From Microcaldota archaeon (GTDB taxonomy: Archaea > Micrarchaeota > Micrarchaeia > Anstonellales > J096): DNA of 6,843 nucleotides. The notes under the pieces were generated by a model. It was not told the DNA's origin, searched no databases, and saw nothing but the letters and a program-made list of their open reading frames with translations. Below, piece after piece: positions 1 to 4,562 of the stretch (the first letter of the stretch is position 1; every line of letters begins with the position of its first letter). The DNA is taken from NCBI GenBank assembly GCA_025058915.1, contig JANXEC010000024.1, positions 1 through 6,843 of the forward strand, read 5' to 3'. Position numbers and translations under genes: made by a program.

Positions 1-265
1 CTACAGATTTTATCTCCATTCTAGATAAATCGTTATTCATCATGGGTAATATAAGCAAAATGGTATTATCTCTCTCGACTCTTTCCCTGAGCTCCTGTAA
101 GTATTTCAGCTTCACATCATTCACTAGGTCTCTGAATCCAAGTATATATAGAAGCAAGTCTTTCAACCTATGAGGCCTAACCAGTTCTCTAACTAAATAT
201 CTGTTATAAGTCTCTCTATTTATCTTTATGATCTCGGGATAGCCACTAGATTCCCTTTGCATCAT
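1..265 (-). CDS. Hypothetical protein, N-terminal part (runs off the left edge)
   Basis: An uninterrupted minus-strand frame of 88 codons starts at a tandem ATG ATG (265 and 262) and is still open at position 1. The visible product starts MMQRESSGYPEIIKINRETY. It then has a charged, probably helical stretch rich in Arg, Leu, Lys and Glu, and a short hydrophobic stretch (ILLILP, about residues 69-74). I do not recognise a family and see no signal peptide. The codon pattern (AGA/AGG, ATA, GAG) matches neighbouring genes, which supports real coding. The start at 265 is favoured because a TATA-like box lies 26.5 bp upstream (288-295), the normal archaeal distance to a start site, so the mRNA would be leaderless. 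The gene diverges from the plus-strand gene at 318. Function unknown; that it is coding is fairly likely. Confidence 0.6.
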   Translation of the reverse strand, partial: MMQRESSGYPEIIKINRETYNRYLVRELVRPHRLKDLLLYILGFRDLVNDVKLKYLQELRERVERDNTILLILPMMNNDLSRMEIKSV

Positions 266-286
266 GTGTAATTCCTATCTGGAAAC

Positions 287-296
287 GTTTTTAAAC
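287..296. promoter_or_regulatory. Palindromic TATA box shared by two divergent leaderless genes
   Basis: GTTTTTAAAC is nearly palindromic, with TTTTTAAA at 288-295 centred on 291.5. The plus-strand ATG at 318 and the minus-strand ATG at 265 are each 26.5 bp from this centre, matching the usual archaeal TATA-to-start distance. A purine-rich BRE-like segment (GGAAAC, 281-286) precedes it on the plus strand, and AGAGACT precedes it on the minus strand. I infer bidirectional use; the sequence and distances are seen directly. Confidence 0.55.
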
Positions 297-317
297 AGTC
301 TCTGCAAATATCATTAT

Positions 318-851
318 ATGGATCAGCAACAGCTAATCGAAAAGCTCAGAGGGACTGGAGCACATGTATTTACTTGGCAAGATATAGATAATGATATTCA
401 GAAAAATGTCAAGGCACTGAGAGAGTCATCTATACTAAACAGAATATTCTATACACTAAATCCAGAATCCACGCGACATCGAGCAGTAAAGGAAGTTTTT
501 CGTAGGCTTAAAAATCAAATCGATCCTCCTCCCTATCTAGTATTGACTATTCCATCTCTGGAAAACATCCAAAACAAACCTTATATCCCTGTAGAATTTA
601 TACAAGTATTCAAGGACGTGATATATTTTCCAATAAATCATTCTAAACCATCCTACAAAAATGAAGTAATAAATATCATGAAAAATCTAAAGAAGAGGAA
701 ATACGTGTATGTAATCTACCCTCAATCCTATCAAACAGAAGACAAGATAGACAGATTTTATGATGCTATCAATTCCATAGTTTCTGATCTAATCCAGAGA
801 TACAAGAGGTTCTACCAAGACTCCCTAAAAGTGTATTATATTCTGAAATAA
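318..851 (+). CDS. Hypothetical protein (177 aa), unknown function
   Basis: This is the only plus-strand gene in the window. I chose ATG 318 (product starts MDQQQLIEKLRGTG) over the in-frame ATG at 264 for two reasons. The longer form would overlap the start of the divergent minus-strand gene, and a TATA-like box at 288-295 lies 26.5 bp upstream of 318, implying a leaderless mRNA. The product is basic and rich in Lys, Ile, Tyr and Asn. It has an N-terminal charged part, a central segment with strand-like hydrophobic runs (YLVLTIPSL; DVIYFPIN; YVYVIYPQS), and a helical C-terminus. Alternating strand and helix could fit a small alpha/beta fold, but no motif is recognisable. It has no signal peptide or membrane helix. 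Arginine is encoded by CGA/CGT at three places, more than in the FEN-1 operon. It is convergent with the next gene, 25 nt away. Confidence 0.65.
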   Translation: MDQQQLIEKLRGTGAHVFTWQDIDNDIQKNVKALRESSILNRIFYTLNPESTRHRAVKEVFRRLKNQIDPPPYLVLTIPSLENIQNKPYIPVEFIQVFKDVIYFPINHSKPSYKNEVINIMKNLKKRKYVYVIYPQSYQTEDKIDRFYDAINSIVSDLIQRYKRFYQDSLKVYYILK

Positions 852-876
852 TCGCATGTATCTTTCTGTAATTATC

Positions 877-1308
877 TCAGTAAGTGTCCACGAAGTCTCT
901 TATTACACATTTTAAGTAATTGTTTAATACTTTATTTAATTTGTACGTTGCTCTCTCTAGGTTTTGGATTTCTTCTTGCTGAGTTGGTTTGATATCATCA
1001 ATTCTAGATGCTATTCTATAAATCGCTAAGGCTACTTTCAGCATGCCTCTCATCTCCTCAGATTTGGTTAATTTTATATACTCTTCAAGAAACTGTTTGA
1101 GCTCTATTACATCCTCCAGAACTCTCTGTATCCTCTCCTTCAAATCCTGTTCAGGATCTTTACTCTGGGCAGTTGTATTATTTTGATTTACATTCATTCG
1201 ATTTTGTATTTTTGGTTCGAATTGAGCTCCACTCAGCTTCTGCAACTGATTTACCTTGTTCTCCTCTTCCTCGATCTTCCTGTATGATTGAAATCCATCC
1301 TTAGTCAT
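877..1308 (-). CDS. Hypothetical charged helical protein (143 aa)
   Basis: The product has a charged, Asn/Gln-rich N-terminal third that looks disordered (residues about 10-50, including NVNQNNTTAQSKDPEQ). A strongly helical remainder follows, with regular Leu/Ile spacing (about 54-140) that could form a coiled coil or helical bundle. There is one Cys near the C-terminus and no membrane segment. I do not recognise a family. The ATG at 1308 is 33 nt after the stop of the upstream minus-strand gene. A T-rich stretch (TTTTTTAA) about 26-33 nt upstream could be a TATA box for a leaderless mRNA, and AGGA just before the ATG is too close to be a good ribosome site. It probably belongs to, or partly overlaps transcriptionally with, the pyruvate kinase gene cluster. 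Convergent with the plus-strand gene ending at 851. Confidence 0.65.
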   Translation of the reverse strand: MTKDGFQSYRKIEEEENKVNQLQKLSGAQFEPKIQNRMNVNQNNTTAQSKDPEQDLKERIQRVLEDVIELKQFLEEYIKLTKSEEMRGMLKVALAIYRIASRIDDIKPTQQEEIQNLERATYKLNKVLNNYLKCVIRDFVDTY

Positions 1309-1330
1309 GTTCCTATTCTAATCAAACATT

Positions 1331-1341
1331 AGCTTAAAAAA
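1331..1341 (-). promoter_or_regulatory. T-rich tract: terminator of the upstream gene and/or TATA box of the next
   Basis: Read on the minus strand, TTTTTTAAGCT begins one base after the TAA stop of the 375-aa gene. A T6 run is a plausible archaeal U-tract terminator. TTTAAGCT is also about 26 bp upstream of the next ATG (1308), the right distance for a TATA box. The sequence alone cannot separate the two roles. Confidence 0.35.
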
Positions 1342-2469
1342 TTATTCATAATAACTAAACCCTATCACAGTACCAGATCTTACAATCTCATCTCTTGCCA
1401 TATAACTATATTTACCATTACGGATCTTTAGATCTTTAGCCCTTCTATCCAGATACTCCATATAGAAGCCCCATATTGAACTTTTCATCTTCCGCTCTCC
1501 CTCTTTTCTATCGAGAATGTCATATTCAGAAGTGTAGTAAACCTCATTTGGTAATAGCATTATCTCCCCTCCAGCTCCTTGAGCCAACCTAACTATCAAT
1601 CGAGATATAGGTTTCTTGTATTCTGGAGAGGTCAGTGCTAGGATCTTAGTATTAGGATCTATAGCTGTTCCAAACAGTTGCAATCTCCTAATTGGATCTC
1701 CGTCGTATCTCAGACATGTTGATGAAGCAGCAAGGAGATGTTGCAACATCACTATCTTCATAGGATCACTGATCTCCTCTATGTATAGATCTGTACCATA
1801 TATTCTTCCCAAGTGTTCTCTCCTATCCTCTATCCACCTGCTGGGATCATCAAGATATCTGAAAAAGCTCGTCTCCTGAACTAGGAACCTATTATTGTAT
1901 TTATAACTAATACCATCGTATTCATTAGCATATGATGTTATACTACTTAGCGTTTGTTGATCTATAAACATTCCATCAGCAACCTTCCCTATAGCATCGG
2001 CCAAAAACACAAGTGGATTCACTCTCTTACCTAAGATCTCACTCCAGAAACCAAACACATCATCGAACGTATAGAACGGAATTCTATACTCCAGTTCCTT
2101 AGATGATCTATATACCTCATGCAGAGATATAGCTAGGTAGAGAACATCACTCTTGATCTTAGGATTCATATCAATAATACTCTCAGCAACTTTAGGGTAT
2201 TGTATTATCCTGTTCAGTAGATCTCTCCTGAAGCTCCCCCTGGAATAAATATCTGTCCTCCTATGCAATATTCTGATAGCACTCTCTGCATTACTATAAC
2301 TATCAGAATAGCTCAATATCATCCCTCTGATGGTTGGATTGGAGATGCTCTTTAGACGCTCTACTAATTCGAATAGTTTCTTCTGATCTCTACTCAACTC
2401 TCCAGAGATTGGGAGAGTCTCTGGCAATTCAGGATCAATCCTCCTCAATGTTATCATGAGGTTCTTCAT
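1342..2469 (-). CDS. Hypothetical protein (375 aa), unknown function, single-cysteine C-terminal module
   Basis: I do not recognise this protein. Residues about 25-120 look mostly alpha-helical. The middle (about 125-235) is mixed and rich in aromatic residues. Residues about 240-320 read as a beta-rich module containing the protein's only cysteine, C252 in SSTCLRYDGDP, followed by strand-like FGTAIDP, KILALTS, SRLIVRLAQ and EIMLLPNEVYYTS. The C-terminus (about 325-375) is helical, then strand-like. There is no signal peptide or membrane segment, so it is probably cytosolic. It starts 9 nt after the pyruvate kinase stop with no clear Shine-Dalgarno, so it is likely co-transcribed and perhaps translated by reinitiation. 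Codon use resembles its neighbours. The close link to pyruvate kinase may be simple operon packing and is not evidence of a metabolic role. Confidence 0.75.
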   Translation of the reverse strand: MKNLMITLRRIDPELPETLPISGELSRDQKKLFELVERLKSISNPTIRGMILSYSDSYSNAESAIRILHRRTDIYSRGSFRRDLLNRIIQYPKVAESIIDMNPKIKSDVLYLAISLHEVYRSSKELEYRIPFYTFDDVFGFWSEILGKRVNPLVFLADAIGKVADGMFIDQQTLSSITSYANEYDGISYKYNNRFLVQETSFFRYLDDPSRWIEDRREHLGRIYGTDLYIEEISDPMKIVMLQHLLAASSTCLRYDGDPIRRLQLFGTAIDPNTKILALTSPEYKKPISRLIVRLAQGAGGEIMLLPNEVYYTSEYDILDRKEGERKMKSSIWGFYMEYLDRRAKDLKIRNGKYSYMARDEIVRSGTVIGFSYYE

Positions 2470-2478
2470 ATCAGATCT

Positions 2479-3744
2479 CTAGATAAACACAATTGTATTA
2501 GTGTTGCTATTACCAGAAGGATATCCGAACACAAACAGAGCCTGCTTCAATCCTAAAACTCTCTTCACATCATCAAACCTCTGGAACAGAGGTTCATAGT
2601 TGTAATACACAGGAAATACTCCATAGAAGAGGTTTAGGTATCCTAGGATGTTTGGATTAGATGTAACTGCATAGATAGGTTGTTTAGGTCTGAATGATGA
2701 GATCTTCTTGGGTGTTGTTCCTAGGTAGGTAGGAGCTACTATAGGAGCCTTGAATTCCTCAGCCAGCATCGCTGCACTATAGGCAATCTTATCCTTGTAA
2801 TCCTCTATTACAGTAGTTCTCTGAGCCATCTCCTGTGCCTCAATGATAGTTCTATGCATTATGTCCAGAGCCTCTCTCTTGTACTTCCCTACAGCAGTCT
2901 CCTCTGATAGCATCAATGCGTCTGCTCCACTGATCACAGCATTGTAGATATCAGTGAGTTCTGCTCTCTTGGGGAATGGTGAGTCTGTCATCGATGATAG
3001 AACCTGAGTTGCGACTATCACAGGAATCTTGCTCGCCCTGTTCAGTATCATAGTCTGTATCTTAGGGAGCTTCTCCTCTGGGATAGATAGGGCCAGATCT
3101 CCTCGAGCTATCATCAATCCATCAGCCACTTTCATGATCTCATCAATATTCCTCACAGCTGATGCAGTCTCTATCTTAGCTATCACAGGCAATCCAGAGA
3201 GTTTCTTCATGTCAAGAACATCCTGGGCTGTTCTGACAAAAGATTGAGCTATCACATCAAAAGGTCTAGGCTTTATGAACTCCAGATCCTCCAAGTCTTC
3301 CTTTGTAATGGAAGGGAGTCTGTAATCTTTGTTTCTGATTATGGTTGATTTTCTGGGTTTTATGGGATAGCTGCTGAGAGATTGTAATTCATCTCTGCTA
3401 ATCGCTCTCAACATAACCTTACCATCATCTATCAATACAATATCACCAGGAGCTAACACTTCCCTGAAAGCAGCTTCGTTAGATAGTTTTAGCTCCTCAA
3501 CTCTGATCACATCTCCAGACTTCAGATCTATCTGGTTACCAGTTCTGATCTCAGGACCTTTGGTATCAGCCAGTATGGTGATTTTCTTCCCAAACCTACT
3601 CTCTGCTTCCTTGATGATTGAGATCCATTCGTCTATCTCCCTGTAGCTCCTGTGTGAGAAGTTGAATCTAGCTACATCTATATACCTGAAGAGCTCTATG
3701 TCAAACTTCTCGTAGAGAGTAGCAACTATCTTAACTAGTCTCAT
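2479..3744 (-). CDS. pyk: Pyruvate kinase
   Basis: Converts phosphoenolpyruvate and ADP to pyruvate and ATP, the last step of glycolysis, in the cytosol. The product is 421 aa, short for the family (about 470-500). The barrel N-terminus has RFNFSH (R26, N28, S30, H31) and DTKGPEIRTG (60-69). A shortened B domain spans about 70-142. The barrel resumes with RLPSITKED, AKIETASAV (K190, E192), MIARGDLAL (D216), VATQVLSSM (T246) and LSEETAVGKY (279-288). The C domain ends in the usual G-x-SNTN-x-I pattern. Catalytic Lys, metal-binding Glu and Asp, and the Thr are all present. E65 in GPEIR suggests potassium dependence, by family rule. Odd points: the usual ATIGPAS loop reads ATLYEKFD, and the glycine of SGETA is Glu. 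The start is fixed by a strong ribosome site at 3751-3757. First gene of a cluster with the 375-aa gene 9 nt behind. Confidence 0.95.
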   Translation of the reverse strand: MRLVKIVATLYEKFDIELFRYIDVARFNFSHRSYREIDEWISIIKEAESRFGKKITILADTKGPEIRTGNQIDLKSGDVIRVEELKLSNEAAFREVLAPGDIVLIDDGKVMLRAISRDELQSLSSYPIKPRKSTIIRNKDYRLPSITKEDLEDLEFIKPRPFDVIAQSFVRTAQDVLDMKKLSGLPVIAKIETASAVRNIDEIMKVADGLMIARGDLALSIPEEKLPKIQTMILNRASKIPVIVATQVLSSMTDSPFPKRAELTDIYNAVISGADALMLSEETAVGKYKREALDIMHRTIIEAQEMAQRTTVIEDYKDKIAYSAAMLAEEFKAPIVAPTYLGTTPKKISSFRPKQPIYAVTSNPNILGYLNLFYGVFPVYYNYEPLFQRFDDVKRVLGLKQALFVFGYPSGNSNTNTIVFI

Positions 3745-3750
3745 TCCTCT

Positions 3751-3757
3751 TCACCTC
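3751..3757 (-). promoter_or_regulatory. Strong Shine-Dalgarno site of pyruvate kinase
   Basis: GAGGTGA on the minus strand, six bases before the ATG at 3744, is a near-perfect match to the archaeal 16S anti-Shine-Dalgarno. It decides the start codon and shows that this mRNA has a 5' leader, unlike the two genes at the left end. Confidence 0.8.
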
Positions 3758-3793
3758 GAAAACTTGAGATAGTTTCATGTTTGTTCTTTATTC

Positions 3794-3812
3794 TAATAAA
3801 AGCTATTAAAAT
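3794..3812 (-). promoter_or_regulatory. Candidate TATA region of pyruvate kinase
   Basis: On the minus strand two TATA-like boxes lie in a row: TTTTAATAG (3811-3803) and TTTTATTAG (3801-3793). A start site 26 bp downstream of either would give a leader of roughly 25-35 nt that includes the Shine-Dalgarno site. The region is AT-rich overall, so chance matches are likely. Confidence 0.35.
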
Positions 3813-3853
3813 GTAAGTCCTTTTGGTTGATAGGTTATAGCTAGATCTTTGAT

Positions 3854-3874
3854 GATGCTACTAGTGCGATGCTA
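3854..3874. repeat. Short direct repeat GATGCTA, 14 bp period
   Basis: GATGCTA occurs at 3854-3860 and again at 3868-3874. GCTAGAT also recurs at 3839-3845 and 3871-3877. Short, and could be chance, but part of a repeat-rich stretch. Confidence 0.35.
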
Positions 3875-3892
3875 GATAATGTAAGATAAAAT

Positions 3893-3917
3893 GTTTGAAA
3901 ATATATGGTTTGAAAAT
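3893..3917. repeat. Direct repeat GTTTGAAAAT, 15 bp period
   Basis: GTTTGAAAAT is found identically at 3893-3902 and 3908-3917, separated by five AT bases. The second copy runs directly into palindrome copy A. Confidence 0.5.
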
Positions 3918-3920
3918 TTA

Positions 3921-3939
3921 GTTTACTTTTAAAATAAAA
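3921..3939. repeat. Palindromic 19-mer, copy A
   Basis: GTTTACTTTTAAAATAAAA, preceded by TTTA. It is the weakest match to the shared palindrome GTTTAYCTTWAARRTAWAC. Over 23 bases including the left TTTA flank it is identical to inverted copy B at 20 positions. Copies A and B form a long inverted repeat whose centres are 40 bp apart. It could bind a dimeric regulator, or its TTTTAAAA core could act as a TATA box. Confidence 0.55.
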
Positions 3940-3960
3940 GACATGTTTTGTTATGTTTTG

Positions 3961-3979
3961 GTTTATCTTAAAAGTATAC
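3961..3979. repeat. Palindromic 19-mer, copy B (inverted)
   Basis: GTTTATCTTAAAAGTATAC on the plus strand, followed by TAAAG. Judged by its flank it is inverted relative to copies A and C. Identical to copy A at 20 of 23 positions and to copy C at 20 of 23. Its centre (3970) is about 26.5 bp before the first base of the stem-loop at 3997, so it may also serve as that element's TATA box. Confidence 0.6.
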
Positions 3980-3996
3980 TAAAGACCATGGATTAT

Positions 3997-4058
3997 GGGT
4001 TTTCCGTAGTTTTTTGCTTGTAAGCCCGCCCGTTATATCAAAAAATGCCAAAAAACCC
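3997..4058. other. Stem-loop with C/G-rich loop, candidate small RNA
   Basis: Three nested perfect or near-perfect stems are visible: GGGTTTT (3997-4003) with AAAACCC (4052-4058), TTTTTTG (4010-4016) with CAAAAAA (4039-4045), and TGTAA (4019-4023) with TTATA (4033-4037, one G-U pair). A symmetric 6x6 internal loop separates the first two stems. The apex is GCCCGCCCG, a marked GC island in AT-rich DNA. The structure can form in either strand. Transcription is not shown; palindrome copy B sits at TATA distance for a plus-strand RNA starting at GGG. No protein frame runs through it. Confidence 0.35.
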
Positions 4059-4069
4059 CAGTTCTAATA

Positions 4070-4084
4070 CTTTGAAAGTGAACT
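4070..4084. repeat. 15-bp direct repeat, first copy
   Basis: CTTTGAAAGTGAACT. It differs from the copy at 4167-4181 by one base. The two copies are 97 bp apart and bracket palindrome copy C. Confidence 0.55.
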
Positions 4085-4119
4085 GATAGGATCTGCAAAC
4101 ACAGCAGGCATATATTTTA

Positions 4120-4138
4120 GTTTACCTTAAAGATAAAC
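4120..4138. repeat. Palindromic 19-mer, copy C
   Basis: GTTTACCTTAAAGATAAAC. It agrees with its own reverse complement at 16 of 19 positions, making it the best palindrome of the three. Preceded by TTTA like copy A. The centre at 4129 lies 159 bp from that of copy B. A palindrome of this size fits a site for a homodimeric HTH protein; the regulator is not identified in this window. Confidence 0.6.
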
Positions 4139-4166
4139 AAATAACAAATCTATAGTTAGTAGTACT

Positions 4167-4181
4167 CTTTGAAAATGAACT
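4167..4181. repeat. 15-bp direct repeat, second copy
   Basis: CTTTGAAAATGAACT, 14 of 15 identical to 4070-4084 and in the same orientation. Confidence 0.55.
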
Positions 4182-4360
4182 AGTATATTGTTAAAATATT
4201 TTTTAGAATTTCTAAATAAAATTTATAACAAGAAAATCAAAGTTTGACCTAAAGAATCCCCCCCCACTGCTAGCTAAATTGATATTGATCAGACAAGGAT
4301 CAGTCTAGCACATAACATGATAGAGGATTCTGAATCAGTATCTGTCTGAAATGAGAATAT

Positions 4361-4401
4361 TATCTGAATTAAAATTAGATTTTCTAAATTTTTATCAGAT
4401 A
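4361..4401. repeat. Imperfect 19-bp hairpin with 3-nt loop
   Basis: The arms at 4361-4379 and 4383-4401 pair at 15 of 19 positions around a TTT loop. The outer seven bases (TATCTGA / TCAGATA) and the inner five (TTAGA / TCTAA) are perfect. It lies 54 bp beyond the tRNA 3' end on the transcribed strand. It could be a processing or termination structure, or a cruciform or protein site. It is too AT-rich to be sure of its meaning. Confidence 0.45.
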
Positions 4402-4435
4402 CTCACTTCACAGTGGCCTGACTGAAACGAGTTCT

Positions 4436-4453
4436 GAAAGGAAGAAAATAAAA
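4436..4453 (-). terminator. T-rich terminator of the tRNA gene
   Basis: Starting just past the tRNA 3' end, the minus strand reads TTTTATTTTCTTCCTTTC. Archaeal RNA polymerase stops at T-rich tracts, and stable tRNA genes commonly end this way. Confidence 0.55.
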
Positions 4454-4455
4454 GG

Positions 4456-4557
4456 TGCAGGGGGTGGGATTTGAACCCACGCAGCCACAATGGCACCAGA
4501 TATCACAGTTCTATCCTCTTGAGTCTGGCCCGTTTGACCAGGCTCCGGCACCCCTGC
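4456..4557 (-). tRNA. tRNA-Leu (anticodon CAA) with intron
   Basis: A full cloverleaf is visible. The acceptor stem GCAGGGG (4557-4551) pairs perfectly with CCCCTGC (4463-4457), with discriminator A at 4456. The D arm has the loop AGCCTGGTCAAA typical of archaeal tRNA-Leu. The anticodon stem is CCAGA/TCTGG with loop C-T-CAA-G-A. The long variable arm includes GCCA/TGGC, marking a class II tRNA, and the T arm is GTGGG-TTCAAAT-CCCAC. Anticodon CAA (4521-4519) reads the leucine codon TTG. The gene is interrupted after position 37 by a 16-nt intron. CCA is not encoded, so it must be added after transcription. The 5' end is only 5 nt beyond the glycosyltransferase stop codon, so the promoter must lie in that gene or the tRNA must be cut from the operon mRNA. 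Confidence 0.95.
4502..4517 (-). other. 16-nt tRNA intron at position 37/38
   Basis: The intron AGGATAGAACTGTGAT lies between G37 (4518) and A38 (4501). A bulge-helix-bulge can be drawn with bulges AGA (4519-4517) and ATA (4503-4501), each cut after its second base. The central helix pairs C-T-C-A (4523-4520) with T-G-T-G (4507-4504). That helix has one U-U mismatch, and the outer helix is almost absent, so this is a relaxed substrate. It needs the archaeal splicing endonuclease. Confidence 0.75.
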
Positions 4558-4562
4558 TAGTT

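Larger units (their letters stand above)
3759..4455. other. Long non-coding, repeat-rich AT-rich region
   Basis: About 700 bp between the pyruvate kinase start and the tRNA 3' end has no credible protein frame on either strand. It is AT-rich except for a few GC spots (4024-4032, and a C8 run at 4258-4265). It contains three copies of a palindromic 19-mer, several direct repeats, two sizeable stem-loops and a dense scatter of TCTGA/ATCAG words from 4288 to 4436. In an otherwise tightly packed window this is the one large gap, which suggests cis-acting DNA or untranslated RNA. No cdc6/orc1 gene is visible, so a replication origin is only one possibility. Confidence 0.6.

Noticed and set aside
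264..317. Longer start (ATG 264) for the plus-strand gene
   Set aside because: It would overlap the divergent gene's start codon and lie upstream of the only good TATA box, which is at leaderless distance from ATG 318.
1616..1879. Plus-strand 87-codon frame
   Set aside because: Lies opposite the 375-aa gene, with composition of a shadow frame and no ribosome site or family match.
3850..3856. TGATGA as a C box
   Set aside because: No CTGA D box within a usable distance downstream.
4258..4265. C8 run as the G-string of an ORB origin element
   Set aside because: The neighbouring bases do not match the ORB core that I remember, and no cdc6/orc1 gene is in the window.
4258..4275. Remnant of a duplicated tRNA-Leu 5' end (CTAGCAG followed by GGGG on the minus strand)
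   Set aside because: Similarity is about a dozen bases; no D, anticodon or T arm follows.
4317..4370. C/D-box small RNA (ATGATAG...CTGA...ATGAGAA...CTGA)
   Set aside because: The C boxes deviate from RUGAUGA and only about 6 nt separate C from D' and C' from D, too short for guides.
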